Assembly: GCF_001274935.1 (NCBI RefSeq)
Contig: NZ_LILC01000013.1
Coordinates: forward strand, 372,001-436,000
Source: Priestia koreensis
GTDB taxonomy: Bacteria > Bacillota > Bacilli > Bacillales > Bacillaceae_H
Reading direction: 5' to 3'
DNA length: 64,000 bases
The translations under genes were made by a program, and so were the position numbers. This document shows positions 8,554 through 15,483 of this stretch, in pieces; the stretch's first letter is position 1; each line of letters begins with the position of its first letter. The notes beneath the pieces were generated by a model. That model did not search any database. It was not told where the DNA came from and saw only the letters and a program-made list of their open reading frames with translations.

Positions 8554-10302
8554 TTACCCTCCTAACTCCACTAAGCTTTCTAGTTGCTGACGTTCGTACA
8601 TGTCTTTGTACCAACCCTTCTGTTTGGTTAACCATTCATGTGTGCCCATCTGTGCAATGCGCCCTTCTTCTAACACAAGTATTAAGTCTGCATGTGCTAC
8701 GGCACTCAGTCGATGAGTTGTGATGATCGTTGTTTTTGACTGGCGATTTTCACGAAGCGATGCTAAAATATTTTCTTCTGTTCGCGCATCTACCGCTGAT
8801 AACGAATCGTCTAAAATAAGCAATTCAGGATTTAATAGGAGTGCTCGTGCGATCGAGAGTCTTTGCTTTTGTCCACCTGAAAGTGAAACCCCTCGCTCCC
8901 CTACAACCGTATGGTAGCCTTCCGTAAAATCTTGAATATCCCTATGAACGTTCGCAATGGAAGCGGCTTCTTCAATTTCCTCCTGCGTTGCATATGGCAT
9001 AGCAAACGCAATGTTTTCCCCAACCGTTGCCGAGAATAAAAAGTGATCTTGCGGTACATAACCGATGGAAGAGCGCAGAGCGTGTAGCGTATAGTTTTTT
9101 AACTCGCCCTTACCAAACTGAATGCTTCCTTCGTATTGATCAAATTCTCGAATTAAAAGCTTTAAAAGGGTTGTTTTTCCTGAACCTGTTTTCCCAACGA
9201 TCCCCAGCGTTTGGCCTTTTCGCAGAGAAAATTGAATATCTGCTAATACCTTTTTCTCGTATTGAGGATATGAAAACGACTGAATGTTTACTTCTAAATC
9301 TCCCTGTGGAGGCTCTGTGAGCGCTTCTTTCACTTCAATAATATCTTCTTTTTCACTTAGTAACGAAGCGACTCGGTCATAAGATGCGCTTCCTCTTTCC
9401 ACAATATTAAACAGCCACCCAAAGGCAAGCATTGGCCAAATTAGCAATCCTAAATAAGTCGTAAAGGCAACTAGGTCTCCAATTGTTAACTCATTATGAA
9501 TGACCATACGTGATCCAAAAACAATCGATAAAATAAAGGAGAAGCCGACAATTAACGAAATGGTTGGGTCAAAGAGCGCATCAATTTTTGCAACGGCCAT
9601 GTTCTTTTTCACAACGTCTTTTGACGACTGAATGAATTCCTCAACGTCTTCTTTTTCTTCGCCGAAGGTTTTGATTACTTTCACTCCGCTCACGCTTTCT
9701 TGCACTTTATCATTTAAGCTTGAGAATGCTTGCTGTGCTTTATGAAATCGCTTATGTAAAAGTGATCCGTAATAGCTCGTCGACAGCGCCATAAACGGCA
9801 TCGGAATTAAGCTAATTAACGTGAGCTTCCAGCTAATTGTTGTCGCCATCATGATGAGCACAAATCCCCCTGTCGTAAGGGAGTCAACGAGTGTGAGCAC
9901 TCCTGAGCCTGCTGTTTGCTGAATCGCTTGAAGATCATTTGTGGCGTGTGCCATTAAGTCCCCGATACGCTTTCGCTGATAAAAGGACGGCGACATTTTT
10001 GTGAAATGACTGTACAAATTGTTACGAAGCTGACGCGCTAGTTTAATGGATGATCCAAAGATCATAATGCGCCAGAAATAACGAGTTACATAACACAGCA
10101 GCGCTACGACGAGTAGAATCGCCATCATTACGACAAGCCGCTTACCTGTAAGTACATCTCGCTGCATGTCATCTACGACATACCCGATCATTTTAGGTGG
10201 GACAAGTTGAAGCAAGGCGACAAAACCTAACAGCAAAATGCCCATCAAATAGGAGCGCCTCTCCTGCTTAAAAAACCACCATAAATTCTTGAATATTTTC
10301 AT
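8554..10302 (-). CDS. Heterodimeric ABC multidrug exporter subunit, YheI/BmrC-like
   Basis: A 582-aa ABC exporter half with six helices, Walker A GKTGSGKTT, signature LSGGQKQR and Walker B LLILDDSLS. The residue after Walker B is Asp, not the catalytic Glu; the same change makes the first ATP site degenerate in BmrC, so the pair looks like an asymmetric BmrCD-type transporter. The gene is first in the operon and the partner starts 2 bases after its stop. A leader with promoter, short ORF and terminator-like hairpin precedes it. Confidence 0.85.
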   Translation of the reverse strand: MKIFKNLWWFFKQERRSYLMGILLLGFVALLQLVPPKMIGYVVDDMQRDVLTGKRLVVMMAILLVVALLCYVTRYFWRIMIFGSSIKLARQLRNNLYSHFTKMSPSFYQRKRIGDLMAHATNDLQAIQQTAGSGVLTLVDSLTTGGFVLIMMATTISWKLTLISLIPMPFMALSTSYYGSLLHKRFHKAQQAFSSLNDKVQESVSGVKVIKTFGEEKEDVEEFIQSSKDVVKKNMAVAKIDALFDPTISLIVGFSFILSIVFGSRMVIHNELTIGDLVAFTTYLGLLIWPMLAFGWLFNIVERGSASYDRVASLLSEKEDIIEVKEALTEPPQGDLEVNIQSFSYPQYEKKVLADIQFSLRKGQTLGIVGKTGSGKTTLLKLLIREFDQYEGSIQFGKGELKNYTLHALRSSIGYVPQDHFLFSATVGENIAFAMPYATQEEIEEAASIANVHRDIQDFTEGYHTVVGERGVSLSGGQKQRLSIARALLLNPELLILDDSLSAVDARTEENILASLRENRQSKTTIITTHRLSAVAHADLILVLEEGRIAQMGTHEWLTKQKGWYKDMYERQQLESLVELGG

Positions 10303-10361
10303 TTTGTGACCTCACTTTTGTTTTTCTTTTAAAAATATTCTGTTTATTGCCGCTACAAGAA

Positions 10362-10499
10362 AAGACACCCCCTGAGTATAAGAGTGCCTTAATCGTTGCA
10401 CCGTATGTAGGTTAGCGTACACGCTGCTTTTGTAACGCCAAACGTGCGTATAGCCTCTGCTAACATGAAAAATATACCCTATATCTTCCTTTTTGTCTA
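10362..10499 (-). promoter_or_regulatory. Promoter plus attenuator-like leader of the ABC exporter operon
   Basis: On the minus strand, -35 TAGACA (10494-10499) and -10 TATATT (10471-10476) are 17 bases apart. About 75 bases downstream a 9-bp stem AAGGCACTC/GGGTGTCTT (10362-10390) is followed by a T-rich run, forming an intrinsic-terminator shape before the coding region. A 25-codon ORF ends inside its first arm. B. subtilis bmrCD is controlled by ribosome-mediated attenuation over the leader gene bmrB; this layout fits, but has not been tested here. Confidence 0.5.
10389..10466 (-). CDS. Possible leader peptide (25 aa) of the ABC exporter operon
   Basis: ATG at 10466 opens a frame beginning MLAEAIRTFG whose TAA stop overlaps the first bases of the terminator-like stem. 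The ATG lies almost at the predicted transcription start, so translation would have to be leaderless; no Shine-Dalgarno site is seen. Analogous in position to bmrB, without recognisable sequence similarity. Weakly supported. Confidence 0.3.
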   Translation of the reverse strand: MLAEAIRTFGVTKAACTLTYIRCND

Positions 10500-10592
10500 T
10501 ATGCTTTACATTCCTTTTTGTGTCACGATTTTTTCGTTCACTGATCCATCGCATCGAGAATAGATCAATCTCTCCTCGTAGTTAGACATGAC

Positions 10593-11204
10593 CTATATCC
10601 CTCTAATTTCTTGCACTGACTCTACGGTTTCGCCTTTAAAAGAGATAATGCCCTGCATGTAGGTCCACGCTTCACTCTCTCCATTGATCTCACTCTTATT
10701 ATGAATAACCTCTGGCCTTCCCCAACGATCGAGTACTTCTTTCTTAGTCATTCCAATCTCAATTTTCTTGTTCGTATCTTTCTTTGCATTAGTTGCATAA
10801 AAGCTAAGTTTTTTATTTACATTTCGGCGTAATTCGTTCATATCTCCCGTTAATTCTGCTGGTGTGAATGTGGCACTATTCAGGTATATTCGAATGGCAT
10901 TGTAATTTAGTTCACCCGTATGGTCACTAAAACGTTCATCCTTCAACTCGTTATATGTTTTAAACGCCGCTGCGATATTACGAAACGTTTGGTGATTTTC
11001 GTCCTTTAACTTTTCACACTCGGCAATAACCGTCTGATAGTCACCCTTTTTAATAAGATCTACATATCGACTCTCTTCTTTTGATAGGGTATGCTCCTCT
11101 TTCTCTACTTTACTCTCTACTTTATCCGTTTTTGCTCCCTCTGTTTCATAGGAACAAGCTCCAAGAACGGACGCCAAGACTACTGTATATAAAAGCTTTT
11201 TCAA
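10593..11204 (-). CDS. Lipoprotein with BamE/SmpA-like C-terminal segment
   Basis: A 203-aa secreted lipoprotein: basic start MKKLLYTVVLASVLGAC with lipobox LGAC (Cys17), a charged linker, an alpha-helical middle part and a C-terminal stretch IEIGMTKKEVLDRWGRPEVI. That stretch resembles the SmpA/BamE-type pattern GMTxxEVxxxxGxP often found in Gram-positive lipoproteins. It should be anchored to the outer face of the membrane. Function unknown. A GGAGG-rich ribosome site precedes ATG 11204. Confidence 0.7.
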   Translation of the reverse strand: MKKLLYTVVLASVLGACSYETEGAKTDKVESKVEKEEHTLSKEESRYVDLIKKGDYQTVIAECEKLKDENHQTFRNIAAAFKTYNELKDERFSDHTGELNYNAIRIYLNSATFTPAELTGDMNELRRNVNKKLSFYATNAKKDTNKKIEIGMTKKEVLDRWGRPEVIHNKSEINGESEAWTYMQGIISFKGETVESVQEIRGI

Positions 11205-11302
11205 AACATCTCCTCCTCCTCAACTATTCACCTCTCTCTTTATATTCTACGATATCTTCTTTACAAATAATGTTAAAATTTGTTGAAAACGCACAGAAAC
11301 AC

Positions 11303-11352
11303 AAAAAAGACCACTCTCTCTGTTTTATCTACAGAAGTAGTAGTCTCTTTCG
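11303..11352 (-). terminator. Original chromosomal terminator downstream of yneF
   Basis: Minus-strand hairpin of the form AAAGAGACTAC...TCTGT...ACAGA...GTGGTCTTTTTT. The same architecture, diverged in sequence, is found at 46742-46790, so both flanks of the element keep a yneF terminator. Confidence 0.6.
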
Positions 11353-11387
11353 TATGAAAATCATATGAATAACAAAAGCTTGATTTG

Positions 11388-11548
11388 ATCAAATATGTAT
11401 ATGCCATTATAAACAATGATAATGGCGTTATATCGTTACAATGCTTAATGCATTAGTGCGCTTATTTGATTTGATTGCTCATTGCTTTCATCATTTGATT
11501 GATTTTCTTTTGAGAAGGTTTCATTCCCATTTGCATCATCATCATTTT
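11388..11548. repeat. attL: 161-bp direct repeat with yneF 3' remnant
   Basis: Identical to 46826-46986 apart from one base (A at 11447, G at 46885). Read on the minus strand it contains the last 28 codons and stop of yneF plus about 74 bases downstream. The crossover point within the 161 bp cannot be fixed by eye. Confidence 0.9.
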
Positions 11549-11592
11549 GCAGAAAGGAAGTATCGACATCTCAATTCCATTTTTTCTATTAA

Positions 11593-11627
11593 GAAAAATA
11601 TACCCCATATCTTCCTTCTTGTCTATA
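11593..11627 (-). promoter_or_regulatory. Promoter-like 35-bp repeat, second copy of the ABC-exporter promoter
   Basis: Matches 10467-10501 at 33 of 35 positions, keeping -35 TAGACA, a 17-base spacer and -10 TATATT; both differences lie in the spacer. It points left, out of the element into the yneF remnant. Confidence 0.5.
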
Positions 11628-11778
11628 CAAAATGACGTGTTTCTTCTATTTGAATATCCACTGTTTTTTTACGATACTTTTAAATACATGGTTAATTATT
11701 TAACGAGCAATTAATGTATTTTTCTTATGCATTAATATAAATAAAAACGCTCCTTTATTGTAAGGAACGTCTTAAAAA

Positions 11779-11943
11779 TTACTGGTTTTCATCCTGAGTT
11801 TTATTCTTAACTGATTTATCGAAAATTTGATCTAGGAATTCATCAACGTCACGATTATTCTTACTCATTAATTTATTCCTATCTGATTTATCGAAAATTC
11901 GTTCAATATATTTATCAACATCTGGTTTTCCTTGATAATTCAT
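11779..11943 (-). CDS. 54-aa protein made of two internal repeats
   Basis: ATG at 11943 with GAGGAGG 7 bases upstream. The product holds two similar units, DVDKYIERIFDKSDRNK and DVDEFLDQIFDKSVKNK, joined by a short linker. It looks like a small acidic helical protein; no family recognised. It lies at the left end of the element, after the SLH gene. The clear ribosome site and the internal duplication argue that it is real. Confidence 0.6.
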   Translation of the reverse strand: MNYQGKPDVDKYIERIFDKSDRNKLMSKNNRDVDEFLDQIFDKSVKNKTQDENQ

Positions 11944-12034
11944 GTCATTCCTCCTCATAATTAATAATTGACATTATGAGATATAGAGCATTTATATTCC
12001 TTCGTTATTAAAAGTTAATTGTGACTTACCTCTT

Positions 12035-13078
12035 TTAATTTTTAGGCATATATGCAAAAATAACTTTGGTATATATATCTTTACTGTCTGTAGTCAAAAC
12101 GACATCGAAATTACTTAATCTCCATATAGTAGTATGGCTATCTATGTCATTATTGAAGTATTCAGATGTCTTGCCTAACTCACGTGATAATTTTTGAGAA
12201 TAATAATCATGAATGTATCCCATTTCATTAAAGCTATAGTATTCCTGACTGTCAGGGTTCATTTTGCACATAACAAAATCTAACTTATTTCTGCTGAAGC
12301 TATATACTATATCCATTGGCACACTGTACTTACTTGAAGAATAAACTAGCATACTGTTACCACTAGATGATGGAAAATCTGAAATAAGAGGAGCCTTTTC
12401 CACTTTCTTAACATCACTGTAACTCATTCCCCAATACACATTTCTTACGACAATGGGCTTTTTAATTACAGGAGTCTTGGGTCTAAAATCTTTATTCATT
12501 GATCTTGCAATATAAACTGCAAATTGTGCTCGAGTCACGTTTTCATCTATTCTAAAATTCCCTGATTTTAAATCTACTATAATTTGATTTGTGTACACAT
12601 TGTTAACGTATGGGTAAGACCAATATGAAACTGGAACATCTTTAAAAGTCATTGTATTTTTAGATTTCAATTTAAACCCTACGGAAATTGCTTTTGCTAG
12701 AGTTTGTCTAGAGATGTATTTGTCAGGATTAAAAGTTGCATTCTTTGAAATTAAATTCGCTCCAACTACAGTACATATGTATTTATAAGCTGGATGACTT
12801 TTAGGAACATCTTTAAATGTTAAATTAGGTGCTTTTTTAGTATCTAATCTTAACGCTTTAGTTAACATGATAGAAGCTTGAGCATTTGTTAATTTATCAT
12901 TTGGTTTAAATGTTCCATCAGAGAAATTTGTCATAACTCCTTTACTAATCACATAATTAATTTCCTTTATAGCCCAGTAATTATTAGGTACATCTTTTAA
13001 CTTGGAAGCTCCGAACGATTGCAATGGTAGCAGTATCACCATACACATTAAAACTAGAATCATTATAACCTTTTTCAA
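12035..13078 (-). CDS. Secreted S-layer-homology (SLH) domain protein
   Basis: A 347-aa protein with a signal peptide (about residues 1-23, ending QSFGA) and three SLH repeats from about residue 25 to 200. The repeats carry typical segments such as LKDVPNNYWAIKEINYVISK, FSDGTFKPNDKLTNAQA and FRIDENVTRAQFAVYIARSM. SLH domains bind pyruvylated secondary cell-wall polymer. The C-terminal 140 residues are of unknown type. It is probably a lysogenic-conversion cargo gene that alters the host surface, since it is not in a virion operon. Confidence 0.8.
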   Translation of the reverse strand: MKKVIMILVLMCMVILLPLQSFGASKLKDVPNNYWAIKEINYVISKGVMTNFSDGTFKPNDKLTNAQASIMLTKALRLDTKKAPNLTFKDVPKSHPAYKYICTVVGANLISKNATFNPDKYISRQTLAKAISVGFKLKSKNTMTFKDVPVSYWSYPYVNNVYTNQIIVDLKSGNFRIDENVTRAQFAVYIARSMNKDFRPKTPVIKKPIVVRNVYWGMSYSDVKKVEKAPLISDFPSSSGNSMLVYSSSKYSVPMDIVYSFSRNKLDFVMCKMNPDSQEYYSFNEMGYIHDYYSQKLSRELGKTSEYFNNDIDSHTTIWRLSNFDVVLTTDSKDIYTKVIFAYMPKN

Positions 13079-13151
13079 ATATTCCCCTTCTCTCCAAATA
13101 GAAATTTTTACCTATTAATCTTACTATAAAATTACAAAATTTGTAATACAA

Positions 13152-13178
13152 ATAAAAAAAGAGGCTTATATAAGCCCC
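13152..13178 (-). terminator. Intrinsic terminator
   Basis: Palindromic stem GGCTTATATAAGCC followed by a T run on the minus strand, directly after the stop of the 55-aa gene. Confidence 0.7.
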
Positions 13179-13346
13179 TTACTTGTCGTTCTCTTCATTT
13201 TTCTTTCTAGCATTTCGTAAATCTATGTCATCTAATAACATTTGGAAAATCTTTCGTTTTACATCTAACGCATATTCTTTGGTGTAGTTATTTTCGCTCT
13301 TGCCGATTCTGCAAGTAAATTTCCATGCTGTCGATTTTCTACCCAT
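13179..13346 (-). CDS. Small basic hypothetical protein (55 aa)
   Basis: ATG at 13346 with AAGGAG upstream. The product starts MGRKSTAWKFTCRIGKSENN and is rich in Lys and Arg. It is the last gene of a run of small overlapping genes (13855 to 13179) and is followed by a terminator. The basic MxRK-type start resembles its three upstream neighbours. Function unknown; nucleic-acid binding is a guess from charge. Confidence 0.6.
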   Translation of the reverse strand: MGRKSTAWKFTCRIGKSENNYTKEYALDVKRKIFQMLLDDIDLRNARKKNEENDK

Positions 13347-13352
13347 TATTTG

Positions 13353-13523
13353 TTATCTCCTTGTGCTACTTTCCTTGTCGGTTTCTCTAACTCTATACTC
13401 ACCAGTAAATAAAAATTTATAAATCCACTCTTTTAATTTCTCGTATTTTTCTAGTTTTTCCTCATACGTTTCCAACTCTTCATCATACACATTTACCTTA
13501 TATTCCTTAGTTTTTCTTGGCAT
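13353..13523 (-). CDS. MPRK-type small protein, paralogue 2 (56 aa)
   Basis: Starts MPRKTKEYKVNVYDEELETY and ends with a variable acidic/basic tail. The first 44 residues are a clear duplicate of the upstream gene (MPRKPKEYKVNVYDEKLETQ). I use ATG 13523, which overlaps the end of that gene by 17 bases; an in-frame start at 13598 only extends into it. The LKEWIYKFLFTGEYR segment is conserved in both copies. No known domain. Confidence 0.65.
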   Translation of the reverse strand: MPRKTKEYKVNVYDEELETYEEKLEKYEKLKEWIYKFLFTGEYRVRETDKESSTRR

Positions 13524-13677
13524 TTTCTTCACCTTTATACGATTTTCTATACTCTTTGGTAAATAAAACTTTATAAAACCAGTCCTTAAGTTGTTCATAC
13601 TGCCTATCGATTTCTTCTTGTGTTTCTAATTTTTCATCGTATACATTTACCTTATATTCTTTTGGTTTTCTAGGCAT
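13507..13677 (-). CDS. MPRK-type small protein, paralogue 1 (56 aa)
   Basis: Starts MPRKPKEYKVNVYDEKLETQ; near-duplicate of the next gene. ATG 13677 is preferred over 13689 because the conserved block starts there. Overlaps both neighbours (8 bases upstream, 17 downstream), which suggests translational coupling in one operon. Function unknown. Confidence 0.65.
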   Translation of the reverse strand: MPRKPKEYKVNVYDEKLETQEEIDRQYEQLKDWFYKVLFTKEYRKSYKGEENAKKN

Positions 13678-13855
13678 TTTTGTTATCACCCTTATTACTG
13701 TTTAATGAGTTCTCCCTTTCTCTTTGTCTCCTTTTTTCTTTAATCATCTCATCTAATTCAAATATTTGTTTTACAAAATTCTCAATTGCTTCTTCAGATG
13801 GTCTTCCTACAAATGTCATGTAGATGTTTTTAATTTCAGTACTCTTCTTAGGCAT
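13670..13855 (-). CDS. Small basic hypothetical protein (61 aa), head of MPRK operon
   Basis: Starts MPKKSTEIKNIYMTFVGRPS, is predicted helical in the middle (EEAIENFVKQIFELDEMIKEK) and has a basic, Asn-rich tail. It is the first gene of the cluster and shares the MP(K/R)K beginning with the following ones. AGGACAT-like ribosome site upstream. No family recognised. Confidence 0.55.
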   Translation of the reverse strand: MPKKSTEIKNIYMTFVGRPSEEAIENFVKQIFELDEMIKEKRRQRERENSLNSNKGDNKNA

Positions 13856-14000
13856 TCCTTATGTCCTCTCTTTGATGTATTTGTGTCGCAAAGATTACAT
13901 TATAGGTTGTCTTCGATTAATTGTCAAAATATTTTTTATTGTTTACTTTTTACACACAATTATATAAATTTCATTTAATTAAAAAAGGCTTTTTGGGACA

Positions 14001-14043
14001 AAAAAAGCCCCTAAAACACCTAATAGAAGGTAATTTAGAGGCG
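14001..14043 (-). terminator. Intrinsic terminator of the pilin-like/FtsK operon
   Basis: Minus-strand stem GCCTCTAAA/TTTTAGGGGC followed by seven T residues, 27 bases after the stop of the gene at 14071. Confidence 0.75.
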
Positions 14044-14070
14044 GTTTATTAAATAAAATATTATCAATTA

Positions 14071-14424
14071 CTAAATAGCCAGCAGCGTTATAACTGTTCT
14101 AGTTAGCAGTGGAAGCAGTTGGATTAAAATGTAAATAATTGATGTTTTCGTAATCCATGTAATAGCTCTTTCTTTCATATTAAGAATGTAGAGTAAACCT
14201 GCCACACAAATAATAATATTAGCTACTGGATATGCAAGGACAGAGAGTATATCAAATACAGGAGATGTATAATTATAAATGGTTTCTCCACCTAGCTGCT
14301 TCATGTGTTCGACAGGATGAGCAATCCAATCCAAAACAGGTTGCAAGATAACTGCTGATCCTACATTACTATCGTTCTTTAAGAATTGTCCTATTGTCCC
14401 TACAGTCTCAATCTTATCCCACAT
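14071..14424 (-). CDS. Pilin-like small membrane protein B
   Basis: A 117-aa protein with a short N-terminal soluble part (starting MWDKIETVGTIGQFL) and two C-terminal transmembrane helices separated by a short polar turn NMKERA. The layout resembles VirB2/TrbC-type pilins and it shares the VGTI-x-F motif, an LAYP segment and the N-x-KE-x-A turn with its upstream neighbour, so the two are paralogues. It lies downstream of an FtsK-like ATPase and a replication-relaxation protein. Role in DNA transfer is inferred from context only. Confidence 0.5.
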   Translation of the reverse strand: MWDKIETVGTIGQFLKNDSNVGSAVILQPVLDWIAHPVEHMKQLGGETIYNYTSPVFDILSVLAYPVANIIICVAGLLYILNMKERAITWITKTSIIYILIQLLPLLTRTVITLLAI

Positions 14425-14435
14425 GTTATCCCTCC

Positions 14436-14873
14436 TTAGAATCCAGCAGTGACGGATACTAATAACTTCATAATCATTGGAGCTAAAGAGACTAAAATGA
14501 AGCCAATAGCACTTCCTTGCAGAGTTAATAATGCCTGTTCTTTACGATTGATGATCCATAAGATACCAGCATAAGAAAGTGAAAGAAACGTGATAGGATA
14601 CGCTAACCCTTGTATTAATGATGTAATCGGGTCGAAAGCGTGCATAATTTGTTGAGTTGTATGTTGTTTAATCCCCTCTGAGGTTGCTGCGTATGTGGAT
14701 GAAGCAAATGTATTAAAAAATACTGGAGTAGCCAATAGTGGGAATGTGATTGGTAATATTGAAGGTATAGTGAGAGGCTTTGAAATTTCTTTATGTTCCT
14801 TTTTAGTTTTGGTCATAAATTCGCTAATCGTTCCAACTGTTTGAACTTTCTTAGATGTAAACATACTAATCAT
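14436..14873 (-). CDS. Pilin-like small membrane protein A with signal-like region
   Basis: A 145-aa protein. About residues 40-62 form a hydrophobic stretch ending in a possible signal-peptidase site (SSTYAA), followed by two C-terminal helices around the turn IINRKEQA. The order signal, short loop, two helices is that of VirB2/TrbC-like conjugative pilins. It is paralogous to the gene at 14071. The N-terminal 35 residues before the hydrophobic stretch are longer than usual for such pilins, so the assignment is tentative. Confidence 0.5.
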   Translation of the reverse strand: MISMFTSKKVQTVGTISEFMTKTKKEHKEISKPLTIPSILPITFPLLATPVFFNTFASSTYAATSEGIKQHTTQQIMHAFDPITSLIQGLAYPITFLSLSYAGILWIINRKEQALLTLQGSAIGFILVSLAPMIMKLLVSVTAGF

Positions 14874-14883
14874 CTCCTAAAGT

Positions 14884-15483
14884 TTATTGAAAATCTGACA
14901 AAATGAAAATTTGCGAATCTAATCCTTCATGCATTTTGATAAGCTGCTTTTGCCGATATTCAGTCGTAGTCATCCATAAAAATATTGGTGGAATCTCAAA
15001 TACTCCAGCATCAACTAATCTACAGTACTTTTCAAGTTTCTTTCTGTTGGCAACCATTTTCTGCTCATGATCAATTTCAACAATATATCGTTGCTTACCT
15101 ATTGTAAAAGTGGCATCGCATATGATTGTGGCAACTTCTTTAACACGCATTTTCACTTCATTTTTCCATGTATCAGGTTGATTAAATGCAATATATAAAG
15201 CGTTTCTCATGATGTAATGTCTAGCTGTTGTTGTTTTCTTAACGTTACCTTTAAAATCGACTCGTTCAGCCCCAGCCTTCGATAAATAATAAACTGTTTC
15301 ACCTTCTCGAAATGAATTTAGGTATTCCTCCATAGACTTTAATACCTTTTGAGCGTTACGTTCTCCGCCTAAATTATGGATCGTTTGAAGTTGCGACCTA
15401 GTTAAGTACTTCAGTTTCTTCAAGCTCAAGAGTATATCGTCTATTCGTTGTTCCCTCTTTGCGTACTTCTGCAAGGGTATCAT
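14884..15483 (-). CDS. Replication-relaxation family protein (Replic_Relax)
   Basis: A 199-aa protein with an N-terminal winged-helix segment (REQRIDDILLSLKKLKYLTR, then the YYLSKAGAERV wing) and a C-terminal alpha/beta domain with IVEIDHEQKM, as in Replic_Relax proteins. These are found on Gram-positive plasmids and transfer modules. The frame overlaps the FtsK-like gene by 86 bases. The ATG at 15483 has a ribosome site that is too close, so an in-frame TTG three codons later may be used. Biochemical role of the family is unproven. Confidence 0.7.
   Translation of the reverse strand: MIPLQKYAKREQRIDDILLSLKKLKYLTRSQLQTIHNLGGERNAQKVLKSMEEYLNSFREGETVYYLSKAGAERVDFKGNVKKTTTARHYIMRNALYIAFNQPDTWKNEVKMRVKEVATIICDATFTIGKQRYIVEIDHEQKMVANRKKLEKYCRLVDAGVFEIPPIFLWMTTTEYRQKQLIKMHEGLDSQIFILSDFQ

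Larger units (their letters stand above)
11205..11778. other. Gene-free junction region containing attL
   Basis: This 574-bp stretch holds a yneF-type terminator (11303-11352), the left attachment repeat with the yneF 3' remnant (11388-11548) and a 35-bp promoter-like repeat (11593-11627). The rest is AT-rich with no convincing gene; open frames through it are antisense to the yneF remnant. Confidence 0.7.

Noticed and set aside
10312..10554. 80-codon minus-strand ORF upstream of the ABC exporter
   Set aside because: It spans the promoter and terminator-like leader in another frame and has no good start; treated as chance.
11441..11635. 64-codon plus-strand ORF at the left junction
   Set aside because: It is antisense to the yneF 3' remnant and runs through the attachment repeat; no ribosome site and the composition follows the opposite strand.
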